A stretch of DNA of 64,000 bases. It comes from Hyalella azteca. Lineage: Eukaryota; Arthropoda; Malacostraca; Amphipoda; Hyalellidae. This document shows positions 23,441 through 36,428 of the stretch, piece after piece. The DNA lies in contig NW_025941719.1 of assembly GCF_000764305.2 (NCBI RefSeq), positions 496,001 through 560,000 on the forward strand. Reading direction: 5' to 3'. Both the position numbers and the translations under genes were made by a program. Every line of letters begins with the position of its first letter. The first letter of the stretch is position 1. Below the pieces are notes generated by a model that had not been told where the DNA came from, did not search any database, and was given only the letters and a program-made list of their open reading frames with translations.

Positions 23441-26400
23441 GCGATATAAGCAGTCTGATAATATTAGTGCTTCATAATATTAAAACAATGCAAAATTTAG
23501 CCTAAATGGGCGTACGGTGAACTAACATTTAGTTTTAAGAAAAGATGCATAACCCGAAAAAGTAGTGATAAAACGAATGATATACACTACAGATCGAAAA
23601 ATGTATGCCGCACGCCCCATGCCAAATCGGTAATAAAATTAATACTTTTCGACACGAATTCTGTTGAATTTCCGGAGCCTGCTTGAAATATATTGAAATA
23701 TACAAATATAAGAATTTAACGAATACAAATTATGGAAAAATTGCAAACAACAAACTACCGGTAGAAATCGAAAACACAAATATAACAAAAACACAATAGA
23801 TCATGCGTAAATAATATCATTCAAAATCCGAAAAACAAATATTACCACAGCTACAGAATACGAGTACAGAATACGAGTTACAGCGCAAAAGCCGGCCTGA
23901 GCGAAACACAAGTACAAAGCTATCATAAGCCGGTCGCGTCAGAAGTTCCTAAAACCTGAATCATGAAAATAATTACTAGGGCAATAGCTAGTACGAGAAA
24001 AATCATTATACTGCTTCCCTGCATAGTATAGGACTGAAGTAGGAAGATGCCTGAAGTGTCTTAGTGACAAATTTATTGGAGTACGTTTTTAAAGATCAGA
24101 GCACAATATGAAAACCTCGCACATACGTCCATCAAGGGTTGTTTTTAGAGTTTCTCTCGGCGGGATCGAAAATATGTTTACGGAAGGCAAAATTATCGAG
24201 GTACATTTGGTTCAATTCTGTACTAAAACTTTTTAAAGTTAAGAGCGAGCAGAACATGACAAATGAAGGAGCTGCTGAACGATATGGTCCTACAAAACCC
24301 AGCTCGCTGCAGCATGTCAATAATTGAATGTATGAGTGAAAAGTCCACTCAGTCATTCTAATAAATTATTTGATATATAAAAAGGGCCAGTTCTATAGTT
24401 TTATTCGACTAAACTGAAAGAAGCACTAACCATTCTACTGTATGAAATACAAGAATGAACTTACGATGATGACCTTTGTATTTTTCTGACTGAATCTGGT
24501 TAGCGGTTGCGGACGGAGCATGAGTGACCAAGAATCAATGGAAGTATCAAAAAGTCTCCGGACTTTCATACAAAGATTCAACTATCTATTTCTGCAATCA
24601 TTTTCGTCGCGGCTATTATGTAAACGAGGATACTTTCTCAAACTGGATTTTTGGATATAAAATTTGATTATATGAGTAGTATAAGCTTCCCAGTATTTAA
24701 TTAAAAAATTATGCTTGAAGACCCGAATATTTTAATTCCCTGTAGGTAATAATCAGTTACCTGTATAGGTGCAAAAATTTTGTCATTTTTTTCTTCGAAA
24801 TTCTTCCGTCACCTAAGCATCATATTAATTTTAGATTTGTAATACTATTACTAAAAATTATAAAAAATAAGTACATTGACCAAAGTTAGAGCAAAAAAAA
24901 AAGAACGGAGCATCTCCAAATCGTTTCAGAACAAATTTGAATAGGTAGTTGAGCCATACTTTTCTTTGAACTTAACTTCGCTGAAAAGAAAAATTTGATG
25001 GGGGACTGAAAGAAATAAGGCAAGGTCGACATTTCACAAGAAAAAAAAAATATTGAGTATTATAACAGTAATATAACAAACTATTATAAAATGTTTCGGT
25101 AATTCTCTATCTGATCATAAATAACTTAGTAAAATTCTCCCATATGTGCATTAAAATTCTGTAATCGTCTTTAGCAAGAAATTTTTAACAAGAATGAAAC
25201 CATTACCTTTCGTGAGGCAGAAAACGATAGGAATGTCGATACGAAGCTTTCAATTCTGTTTTCAATTAAATATATAATTGGAAAGTTGATCAGTTATTTT
25301 GCACCTAAGCAGCATCAGTTCGCTTATGAATTCACGGCATTAATAGCATTGAGGGTTAATCCGTTCCAGGATTAATAATAAGGACGAAAATTCCTCTTGC
25401 CATATTGACTTCAAGTTCAAAACACCGATTATTTTGCGGTTGGAATATATGCACACATGAGAACAAATGGACCTATAACAACATATGAATATGCACTTTA
25501 CATAAAATGTGATTCTGTTCAGGCCACGCAATATTTTCAAATTTTAGGTTCCAATTACATAAACATGATTCGTTTTTATATAAATTTTGATAAGTGATAA
25601 ATCATGGCAATTCAGTAAATTTTTCCACTTGACATCATAATTTGCTGATTAAATTACAAAAAAAATGGCTGGGTAATAGTGTGTTGGTCAAAACTTGTCC
25701 ATAATTCTCAAGATAATTATTTTGTTTGAAGAAGTATTAGATTTGTGATGAGACAAAAGTAGCGTTACCACCGTGGCCGCCGCAGCCACGCGGGCGTTGA
25801 GAAGCCAAGCAAGGGCAAGACGAAGGTAGAGTTAACACGAGCTGGTGCGAGCGCGACAAGACAGAAGGACGAAGAGGCATTTATTAACAAAAATTGAATT
25901 GTCATTTTTGGTCTTCGTTGGTTTCGTGATTATTTATTTAAAAGAATTGCTTTTGATTGTACAGTATATCAATGAATGGGTATTGAAAATGTAATAGCTC
26001 ATATTGAATGAAGTTTAGAAGGTTAGTGAAACTAAACTCAATAAACTTAATAACCATAAAACTTAATGCCAAATATTTTGGCGACCAAAAGATCTTTGTC
26101 TCTGATTAATTGACTGCATTCCATAAAGTCTATGCTAGATGCACAGTATGATTCAGAGTCCAATAAAATTGCTCGATTTTTAATTAATTGATTTAATGAA
26201 AATATCCTCAATTGAAACTCAAGCTTTCAAAGCCCCCTGGGTTGGGAGAATGCATTTTACACGCGGCAGTTGACGCACCGATGTCATCTGAAGACCTGAG
26301 ATTTTGTCATCGCCGACACAATAAAAGCAATTGCTTACAATAACCTGTTGAAATGAAGCAATCTCTTCAAAATTTCAAAATACATGGCATTTAATTAAAT

Positions 26401-27435
26401 AAAAGGCATTGCTTTGACGTCTCCGTCATCAATGTGTATCATTGCATCAAATATGTATCATGAACAACATGATATATCTCTCTTCTCGCCTTAGAAATAA
26501 ATAAGATACAGGGAAGGCCAGTCCTGAGAGGTATTGCAAAGATAGGCCTTTCAGTGCGCTGTGGGAGGCGGTGGTGGTTGGAGGTGTGCTTTTGTGTCTC
26601 AGCAACAAGTATTCTTCTCTTATTTTTGAAGGCGGCCGAATTACTGAAGTCAAAAACTTAATTAACCGAAATAAAGACTATCTTTGTAAGTTATTTTTCG
26701 AAAAGGAAGATGATTTACCGATAAGGAATTGGCCTAACATACCTATAATGCACTAAAAAAATCAGAGCATCATTGCCAATTCTTAATTTTGTTTAAAAAC
26801 CTTAGGTAATCGTTGCACATTTAAAATGCTAGATTTAAAAAAAAGGATTTAGAGAGCATTTTTTTTATAAAATAAATCACGTTTAACACAAGTAGAAAAT
26901 TGACAGTAATTCCAACCCAGGCCTCTCAACGATAATGATTTGAAGAACGTATCGAATGATGACAACACGCCATTTAAATGTCCAGCAGATTACCAGCAAA
27001 GCCGAGGCTATTGTAGCCATCGCCTGACGTGGAATTTACGACGTCAACGAATCTTATTTAATTTTAAATTGCACCTTTATTAAATAACGCACTTAAATTT
27101 CCTATTAACAGCAGACACAAAACACAAATTGTGGTAACAAAAAATATAATAAAATTGTTTAATCATACAAATAAATAATGTACAGCAACTGAATAGGTAG
27201 TAGAGGAAATATCTAAGTAGAAATGTTCTAAGAGTTATTCAACATGACAATGCATTCATATAGAAGTATTTTAAATCAGTATCTTCTACGGAAATTTTCT
27301 TGTTTTCCTTTTAATTTGTTTAAATTCTACATGTGGGCTCTAGACATAATGTAGATTTAATGAGCACTTCCTCAAAAAAACGTTGGACTTTCCGTGAAGT
27401 TTTCTTTGAGAAGAAGAAGAGCATCAGCGTCGAAT
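23441..27435. other. Intronic DNA, nothing recognised
   Basis: About 4 kb of AT-rich sequence with only short overlapping frames. A slightly GC-rich patch at 25770-25880 (GCCGCCGCAGCCACG) has no long frame. No transposon or RNA gene could be supported. Confidence 0.5.
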
Positions 27436-27597
27436 GTTGTGAGGAAGCTGCCCTACCTCTCATTTCTGTGAGTATAATGACCACTGCATCTAAGTAGCCA
27501 TTGTACCAGTAGTACTAATCACCATCTAAGGTTGTGAGGAAGCTGCCCTACCTCTTATTTCGGTGAGTGTTATGACCATTGCATTAAAGTCGCCAAT
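27436..27597 (+). repeat. 95-bp tandem duplication
   Basis: Copies start at 27436 and 27531 with GTTGTGAGGAAGCTGCCCTA. The second is truncated after about 65 bases. Confidence 0.8.
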
Positions 27598-27599
27598 AG

Positions 27600-29600
27600 A
27601 GAACTAAAATTTTGGTAAAGAAATGATGAATAATTATAAGCTGATCAAAAATCTAATAGATTTTACAGTAGTCGTGCATTTGGTTGGGCATTGAATTTTA
27701 AAGCATTGCTGCAAAGATATGAACAAGCAACGTGAAGTAAATTATTTGTAACTAGTTTCTTGTATTTAAATGCGTGAAAGTGATTGTAACTTTAGACCAT
27801 CATGTTCGAATTCAGAGGACGGTCGATATCGCTTAATCGGGATAAGTTGCCATGTCAATCCATACAAATGATCTGATGCAGATCCGGCTGTGGCATCCAA
27901 GTTGCTAGCGACGAATTAATTCCCTATAGACTGAATAGGGATTGAATAGAGATCGTAATTTTGAATTAATCAATACTGGTAAGCTGCATAACAGTTGTAA
28001 TGTTGAAGTGCTGCGAGAATGAGGTCTCAAGCTAAGCATTAAAGGGTGTTCTATTGTAGACCTAAGCTATTTATTGCATCATCTCTTTGACGTTCAAAAT
28101 TTTTGAGGAAATTTATATATGTTTGGTTGCGATTGTTTACTAAACACTGGATTGCTTCATTCAATTTTTCCGATTATAAAAAAATTGTATAAAATTCGTT
28201 ATATTTCGATGACGACTTTACATTCATAACTTTGGCGTTTTAATATTAGTTTATTTTTCATCATGACAAGAATATTAAATTGTTTCATCGTAGTGAGGCT
28301 GATTTTGTTATTTGAAGCGAATGGGTTTAAATCTAGCTACCTAAAAGCTTTTAAATTTTGAAGCGATAATTCCTGGCATCTATAAATATCATGCGAATTA
28401 ATTATGATTAAGAGCTGCTGGAAGGCATTTGGGCGCAGCCGTGAAACATTTAAGTGAACTCTGGCTTCATGAAACATTCAGACGAGACTAAGCCCGTGAA
28501 GTTTTCAAGTGACACCTTCCCCGTGAAATATTAATTGAAAACCGTCAAATGAAACATTAGAAGGAAGTTTTCTAGTTAACAGTCGTATCTGTACGGCAGC
28601 TTGTAGTAAGCATCTTGGAGATAATGCAATGAACCCAGAAGCGAACATAGTAATTCAATTGGGTTTCAATTCTGTCCAATAGATGCAATCTGTCCGGTCA
28701 ACCCTCACCCCCAGTTTTTTTTTCGTTTTCGTAATAACTTCTCCTGACGCTCAGGGTAACTGAGTAACTTGATCTAGAGTGGCGTCAGGCGCAGGTCTTT
28801 GTCAATCATTTGGTCTTTGATGAAAGTAAACAAGTTCCAGAGCCTCCGTCGCACGGATGTCTTATGGTTACAATAGTGAGAGATATTGCCTTCTTTTCAG
28901 CTCGGAATTGTGTGAAGAATTTTTAAAATTTAAACTCGTATTACCCGTTCTAAATCAAGATTTCAATCAATGGCAGGCCAAAAATTTAGTCCAAGGTAAC
29001 AGGTTGGACTTGGTACAAGGATGTCTGAATTGGAAGATGGCTGCGACCTTGCAGGACGAGAAAAACATTTAGTTGCGAATTATGGCCGGTGATGTCGTAC
29101 AGGAAGGAATCTCGGAGGAGGCTTTTAGACCAGAGCAGGAAGCGACGAAATTCTTGAATTAAGGATGACGAAGCATGACAGTAAGGATGTTATTTTTTTA
29201 ATTCTACATATTTATTAGAATATGTACGACGAAGGAAGAGGTTTTAGTAAACAGGAAGCGAGAGGTCGCTCGATTCTAAACTACCTTGCATCTTGCATAT
29301 ACACTGAATGGACAAACATTGTCGCTTACTCGAAGTAGTTGCCGAACTTACGTATTGAAAATTCAATTCACTCTTCCAACATTTTGTCTTCAATTCAATA
29401 AGCTATTCCAACATTTTCTCTTCTATTCAATATACTTTTTCATTTAACATTCACGTTAATTTTAGTTCCAAGAATCTACAGTTAATTGCAACCGCTCTAA
29501 AGTTGATAATAAGCCATGAAACGAAAAAAAATATATTTTTCGTTAGCTCATTCCGCAAAGCTCTATTAAATATTAACTGTTGAAATCTCTAAGACTATTC
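27600..29600. other. Intronic DNA, nothing recognised
   Basis: AT-rich. Around 28435-28560 a GTGAAACATT / ATGAAACATT motif recurs irregularly four or five times, a possible old minisatellite. No gene. Confidence 0.45.
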
Positions 29601-29811
29601 ATTTTATTCTTCCTCGGAACGTTCATCTTATCTAATTGGTATCATACCCACTTAGCTCATATAAATAGTTCTTCCTCCTAGTGAATCATTTAAAGATAGC
29701 CTAGTTATTTTATTCTTCCTCGGTAAGTTTATCACAACTAATTGATATCATGCCCTCTTAGTTTATATTAATGGTTCTTCCTCGTCGTGTATCATTTAAA
29801 GATAGCGTTCA
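29601..29811 (+). repeat. 106-bp tandem duplication
   Basis: ATTTTATTCTTCCTCGG begins copies at 29601 and 29707. Both end in ATCATTTAAAGATAGC and carry moderate divergence between them. Confidence 0.75.
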
Positions 29812-29939
29812 GGTTCTGATTGACCTTTCACCATAACTCCACAAGATATCGACTTCTCCTGGCCTCGCATCTGATCGATTTGGTGGCAGGACCGCTGGCC
29901 GCTGGCCGGCGGTGGAGTGCACAAAAAGACTTTATGTTC

Positions 29940-30250
29940 TCGTTGACCTTTTTGAATAATCAATTAGTGACAAGAAAATTCTATGTAAACTTCTTGACCT
30001 TCGTAGCTAATCAATGTAGTTACTACAAAATTTTATGTGAGTTCCTCGGTAATCATATCAAATCAGTGTACTGACAATGAAAGTTAATGAGAACTCCTAA
30101 CTTCCATTACTAATCAGTGACTAACAAGGAAATTTATTGAGAACTCCTCACCTCCGTTACTAATCACTGTATGGACAAGGAAATTTAATGAGAACGTTTC
30201 ACCTCAGTAACTAATCAGTGTACTCACAAGGAAATTGTATGACAACTTCT
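29940..30250 (+). repeat. Diverged ~50-bp tandem array, about six units
   Basis: The anchor GAGAACTCCT or a variant recurs at 30089, 30139, 30190 and 30241. Each unit contains TAATCAGTG and ACAAGGAAATT. More diverged copies precede at about 29940-30080. Confidence 0.7.
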
Positions 30251-31427
30251 TTTGCCTGCGTACCCGAGGCAAAATCTACGGGTTTATGTTGATAAATTTC
30301 ACTATATCGCTTACTATATGTCTAGTTGTAATTTTTATTCAGAGATTTTCCAATCGGAAAATTCTCTTAAATTAGATGGCATCAGTCCAACCTGTCTTGG
30401 AATAAATTGTGAAGAATAAAGATTGTGTGCTGCCAAAAATAAATTTTGTGCAAATAATAACTAAATTTTTCAGTGCAACTTGTTGGGCTGTGTCAGAAAT
30501 AAATAGAATGCCCTGTGAAATATTTCCTTAGATATACAGAAAACGATAAGGCATGGTAGACAAAATCGAACCTCTTAGCTTCTTGGATAATGACTTTCAT
30601 GTTTTCACGTATGAGCTTTTCGCATCTAATGACTGATATATACATAGATCAAAATCTAATTCTCTTCAAATAATTAATTTAAATTATAAAAAACTTCTGA
30701 AATTCACGGAAACTTGTCAATTAGTGTAAAAAATGCTTATGATTGAACAATGTCTTCGCGCTCAAAGCTCTTGGCCTTTAAAGTTCATTCCATCGTTCCA
30801 GCTTGCTGAGATATTACGACAGCTGTTTCGCCGGATATTTTGGCCCCTAAACAACGCATTTTCAAATGACCAAGCGGGCATAATTTTCGAGAGAAAGGAG
30901 CGCTCAGGACATCGAAGAGGCACTCCCTTCATGAGCTCGTAGTGCCGTCCACAGGCAATTCATTACCAGGCATCGCCCTCGGTCAGGCGCGATGCTTCGA
31001 ATTTGCATCCACGTTCGTGGTTCAATGAATAGAAATCGATGGCCCTGGAAGCTGTTAGCTTTGCAGTCACTCAAAACTTCCTTGCTTCCCATCTTTGGTT
31101 TAATGGGAGTTTGTAGAGAAAAGTAGCAAGAAGATAATTGTTGAGTCTAATTTTTTAGAATATAGAGAATCTGATAAACTAATTTCATTCTGTTTTCCTT
31201 CTCTTGATTATGAGCAAATGCGAATCTGAATATTACAATTTGATAAAAAATTTATTTTTCGTTAAGTTTTACGTAATAATTATACGGACAATGAATGGCG
31301 ATGAGGACAATGAATGGCGATGAAAAATTGCTGAGCGAACGATGAAAAATTTCTGTCGCTGCTAGATGGTTATGATAGTGATCAACTCTACTGCTCATGA
31401 AAATCAAACTACTTTTTATAACACTTC
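30251..31427. other. Intronic DNA, nothing recognised
   Basis: AT-rich. Two short overlapping frames around 30733-31092 have no known domain. Confidence 0.5.
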
Positions 31428-33310
31428 TCTTTAACTTCACTTCTTGTTTGTCTGTCTGTCTGTCTGCTACAAATCTTATAAACGATATTTAATACACTTC
31501 TACCTCTTCAATCGATCTGAAATTTGGCACACTTGCGTAAAGTTGGAGACAATGCATGAATCAATTGACAGAATAAATAATTTTATAAATAAATTTTTTT
31601 TTCATTATTAAAAAAATTAAAAAATAATTTCGTCTGCTACAAATCTTATAATCCATATATGACACAATTTGACCTGTCCAATTGATCTGAAATTTTGCAC
31701 AATTGCATAAAGTCAGAGACAATGCATGAATCAAATGACAGAATAAATAATTTTGAAAATTTACAAAATTTTGATATCTTAAAAAAATTTTGAAAAATAT
31801 TTTTTTTTCAATATTTGAAAATAAAATTAGAAATTCATTGTACATGTGCAACATCCAAGACACAGGATTGTTCAGAAGTTTCGTCTTTAAAAAGTAGTTT
31901 TTAAACACATATTATTACAACACTTCTCTTTAACTTCACTTCTTGTTTTTTGTCTGTCTGTCTGTCTGCTACAAATCTTATAATCAAAATTTAATACACT
32001 TCTACTTACCCTATCGATCTGAAATTTTGCACACTTGCGCAAAGTTGGAGACAACGCAAGAATCAAATGACAAAATAAGTGATTTTAAAAAGTATTTTTT
32101 TTTTCAATATTAAAAAAAACTGAAAAAATAATTTTGTTAGCTACAAATCTTATAACTGATATTTGACACACTTTTACCTGTCCAATTGACCTGAAATTTT
32201 GCACACCTGTGTGATGTCAGAGGCAATGCATGAATCAATTATTTACAGAATAAATAATTTTGAAAAAAATATTATATATTAAAATAAATTGAAAAATTAT
32301 TTTTTTTTCATATCCAAAAATAAAATAAAAAATTCATTGTACGTCTGTAACATTGCAAACACTGGATTCTTTAGAAGTGTTGTCTTTAAAAAGTAATTTT
32401 TAAAAATATAGGTATTTTATTACAACACTTCTCTTTAACTTCACTTCTTGTTTGTATGTCTGTCTGTCTGTCTGTCTGCTACAAATCTTATAATCGAAAT
32501 TTAACACACTTCTACTTATCCTATCGATCTAAAATTTTGCACACTTGCGTAAAGTTGGAGACAATGCAAGAATCAAATGACGAAATAAATGATTTTGAAA
32601 ATAATTTTTTTTGTTAATATTAAAAAATTAAAAAAATAATTTTGTCAGCTACAAATCTTATAACTGATATTTGACACACTTATACCCGTCCAATTGATCT
32701 GAAATTTTGCACACTTACTTTACTTCTTGTTTGTTTGTTTGTTTGTCTGTCTGCTACAAATCTTATAATCAATATTTAACACACTTCTACCTGTCCAATT
32801 GATCTGAAATTTTGCACACTTGTGTAAAGTGGGAGACAATGCATGAATCAAATGTCAAATAAATGATTTTTAAGATAATATTTTTTCATTCAATATTAGA
32901 AAAAAATTAAAAATAATTTTGTCAGCTACAAATCTTATTATCGATATTTGACACACTTCTACCTGTCCAATCGATCTGAAATTTTGCACACTTGCGTAAA
33001 TTTGTAGACAATGCATTAATCAATTGACCGAATAAGTAATTTTATAAATTAAATTTTTTGTTATTAAATAATTAGTCTGCTACTAATCTTATAATCCGTA
33101 TATGACACAATTTGACCTGTCCAATCGATCTGAAATTTTGCACAATTGCATAAAGTCAGGGACAATGCATGAATCAGTTGACAGAATAAATAATTTTTTT
33201 AATATTTGAAAATAAAATTAGAAATTCATTGTATATGTGTAACATCCAAGACACTGGATTGTGCAGAAGTGTTGTCTTTAAAAAGTATTTTTTAAAAACA
33301 TATTATTCAT
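31428..33310 (+). repeat. Higher-order satellite-like array, about 1.9 kb
   Basis: Nine copies of a monomer anchored on GCTACAAATCTTATA occur at about 31466, 31636, 31968, 32140, 32478, 32648, 32753, 32935 and 33079. The monomer continues with CTGAAATTTTGCACACTTGC and GACAATGCATGAATCAA. Pairs of monomers are 170-172 bp apart. Each pair plus a third segment (ACACTGGATT...GTCTTTAAAAAGTA) forms a larger unit repeated at 502 and 510 bp. The first monomer of each large unit is preceded by TTCACTTCTTG and a (TGTC)n run. The right half is less regular. Its poly-A/T stretches give only stop-rich frames. Confidence 0.9.
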
Positions 33311-34083
33311 TATAGTTACCTCAGAACCTCAAACAAAGTTAAATTGGTTGTGCCACATCAGCATATAATATATAAATATAGCTGTTGCTATAAAAATAAT
33401 TCCTCCGTTTGTGAAGTAACCATGAAAATGCTGCGGTCAGCTCGGGCGGCTCAGATCCGTTGTCGGTGTCTACGTAGGCGAACGGTGTGAATAAATATCG
33501 GTGCACTCGCCTGCGACGAGCGAGCTACAGGGCAGCGACCTGCCTCTTCTGTAACACAGACTCTTACAACATTCTCAGAAAATTGTCATGGGTTTGATAA
33601 GGACAGTAAAACTGCTTAGAGGTCGAGGGGCAATTATGTAACTATAAAAAAATCCGGTTAGAGGTGTGGCTCATTTGATAACTTGATCAGACATTTCAGT
33701 TAAATCTGAAGAAATTATCCGAAAATAAATATCAAAACATCGAAAAACTTTCTGCCTGCATTGCACCATTGACAGTGACATACGTTAAATAGTGAACTTA
33801 AATAAATTTAATGACAGGAATGCGTATTTTTCACACCAGACATTATGTATTTACACCTGGAACGTCCGCTATAGCCTCTGTGTTGTCCCTGGGCACCATT
33901 TATCGCTGGTAAACGATGTGCAAGCTCCGTTTACACGACAAGCATCCAGTGCGACGAGGTTAACGTCGCTGGCTAGCGTTTGAATTCTTAACGGACTGAA
34001 CTTGGTTTTTGTCAGTACAAGCATTGGTATAAAGTCCCGACTGAGTGACATCAATCCACTGTTCAAACCGCAATTTGGTTGAT
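33311..34083. other. Intronic DNA, GC-richer patch at 33420-33560
   Basis: Between AT-rich flanks lies a GC-richer 140-bp patch with AATAAA (33489) and a run of CG dinucleotides. It could be part of a degraded LTR or a CpG patch, but neither matching LTR ends nor target duplications were found. Confidence 0.35.
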
Positions 34084-34157
34084 TTTGAAACACGATACTC
34101 TTCACGATGCTTTGAAACACGATACTCTTCACGATGCTTTGAAACACGATACTCGTT
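34084..34157 (+). repeat. 27-bp tandem repeat, 2.7 units
   Basis: TTTGAAACACGATACTCTTC starts at 34084, 34111 and 34138. As 27 is divisible by three, both strands keep open frames (FETRYSSRC on plus, EYRVSKHRE on minus), so the 100-115 codon frames here are repeat artefacts. Confidence 0.9.
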
Positions 34158-35125
34158 GAAATACGAAGCAACCTTCGTCATTCGAAGCTGCAAATATTTG
34201 AGATTAATCGCTGATTTTGATAATGTATGGATATTAAGACTCATTTTTATTCGCGTAAGGTTATTCTTGAAATTAGGCCAAAAGAGAAAATTGACACCAT
34301 CATTCAAGGGAACCCTGACGTTGTATCTAGCTGAATTAGCGAGCAGTCAGGATATCAAATGATAGTTTATTATGAATGGTTTCCGATATTCCAGTATTAC
34401 CATAAACATAACACGAAAATCCGTTACGATGTGGAATATTTTTGACAATTACAGAACAAAATTAATTATACTGATCTAAAAGAGAGCATTTAAGTGTTGA
34501 AACATAATTTTATTTCAGGTAATAAGGGTCAAATTAGGCTGCACTGCGTATAAATTTAATTATGTGGAGGTTCATTCGATGCGGTCATCCATTCCAATTA
34601 TTTAGCCAATGATTGGAGACAACCACCACAGCCATCCACTAGACGAACAAAAATCCTGTCAAGCGCAGCCGATAAAGTTTTAGTTTATGGTGACAGGTGT
34701 TCGGTGAATAAAGTCGAAGATTATTTAAATAAAAAGTGGTCTGAAATCCAAATCGATATTGTGTCTACTTCGTAAGACTCCCATGTTGAAGACTTGGCTG
34801 ACTTCCAGCGGATTATTTCTTAATGTCAGCGTCCTTGGTGCTGACGAATGCCAGCCATGAAGGTTGGCTGACACACGGTCTAAAGTTTAAGTTGGTTTTT
34901 TGGCTTGTTTTGTATCCGATTTTTTATTGGCAGGGACTGACTTCACAAAGTGAGCAGAAATTTGAAGATGAGAAATTACAGGTGAGCTGCTGTTCACTTT
35001 GTCTTTTAATAATTTCTTATTTGATAAAAAAATTATAGAGAGTTTTATCAATGACCGTTTACATCACTAATGAAATTACGGCTCCCGCCAACTAATTGCG
35101 GGAACTTCGTTTCTCTAACCTTAGC
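34158..35125. other. Intronic DNA, nothing recognised
   Basis: AT-rich with short frames. No repeats of note. Confidence 0.5.
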
Positions 35126-35600
35126 CAGAGGTGGGCAGTAGCGCGCTACATGTAGCGGCCGCTGCTAGCGGCCGCCACATTTTCAGTAGCGGTAGCGGCG
35201 CTACAACAATTGTAGCCGTAGCGGCAGCGCCCGCTACACATTTAAGTAGCGATACGAGGTTTTGCCGCTACAGCACTACCGCTGCATTTATAGATAAAGC
35301 CTTTAGATTTTACTTAATAGTATTAAATATTATTTAAAAACCAGCATGATACATACATAATATAAATTACAGAATAAAACTGTACGAAAGATTTCGGTGT
35401 AATGTTGTCAACCTCAACCTGTTACTAGTGTCAACATGTTAGTTGTTAGTCCAGAGGTGGGCAGTAGCGCGCTACATGTAGCGGTAGCGGCGCTACATTT
35501 AAGCAATTGTAGCGGTAGTGGTAGCGACCGCTACATTTAAAGCATGTAGCGGGAGCGGTAGCGGCCGCTACATTTCAAAGTAGCTCTGCACAGCTCTGAA
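35126..35600 (+). mobile_element. Two direct hAT-like transposon ends with GTAGCG subterminal palindromes
   Basis: CAGAGGTGGGCAGTAGCGCG begins at 35126 and again at 35452, each time followed by several GTAGCGG / CCGCTAC inverted motifs. CAGAGGTGGG-type tips with dense short subterminal palindromes are typical of some hAT non-autonomous elements. Both ends face the same way and no opposite end (reverse complement of CAGAGGTGGG) appears nearby, so these are truncated or tandemly duplicated ends, not a complete element. They are much GC-richer than the surroundings. Confidence 0.6.
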
Positions 35601-36386
35601 CTTAGCATAGTAAATTTGTGTGCTTCATACGTATTCGAACCCGAATTTTTGAGTGAGATAGCTTTGATGAAAATAAATGGGATGGTAACAGAAATTAATT
35701 CATATACATCACGAAATATTTCCGACTTTGGTTATGAATAATTCTCCCGCTACTGTGTACCTCCCGTCAATAATCAGGTATTGTGATGTGATAAGCAGAG
35801 GAGCTTCCGTTCCATTACGGGCTTTAAAATGAATCCGTAAAGACTTTACGGCGGGCCTCGTAAACAACCGAAAACCCGTGATAAAAAATAGGGGAGTCAT
35901 CCATTGCGTGGGCTCTCTAGGGTGTCATTACTCAACAATAAAACCCCTGACCTGAAGGCTTAAAAGACTTTATGTTCAGCGATAGCAACTCGGTCCTAGA
36001 CCCTCGTATAATAATAGATTTCTTGTACGTCGAGGTCATTAGCTTTGCGTTAGATGTTACTGGTAGAAACAAAGACTAGCTTCGAACGAGGGTTGAGTTG
36101 AACCAAGACTCATAAAAGTTTATTAAATAAATAAGGAATAAAATTTGGAGTGTGTGATGTAGTGTATATGTCCGCAATTTACAGTGAATTCGAGACAAAT
36201 ATTTTGGAACTATTAAAAAAACTTGCAGAAATATATTTCTAAAAGTTTGTATATCTGAAGTCAAATCTGCAAAGTTATATGGGATGTTTGAGCGGGTGTC
36301 CACGATTCTTACTGTGGGTATATTACTTTATTTATGTTGGTGAAATCCTGTAACATTTAGATATGGGAAAGAGAGATCGTGATCTT

Positions 36387-36428
36387 CACTTTGATGAGCA
36401 TAATTTTATAATTATGCTCATCAAAGTG
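36387..36428. repeat. Perfect 19-bp inverted repeat with 4-nt loop
   Basis: CACTTTGATGAGCATAATT is followed by TTAT and its exact reverse complement. A 42-nt uninterrupted hairpin of this kind is rare by chance. It is not followed by features of a known RNA gene. Confidence 0.95.

Noticed and set aside
33380..33575. Solo LTR with AATAAA
   Set aside because: No matching TG...CA ends with target-site duplication and no second copy could be found by eye.
33869..34362. Open frames of 100-115 codons on both strands
   Set aside because: Kept open by a 27-bp repeat that preserves frame on both strands. No domain.
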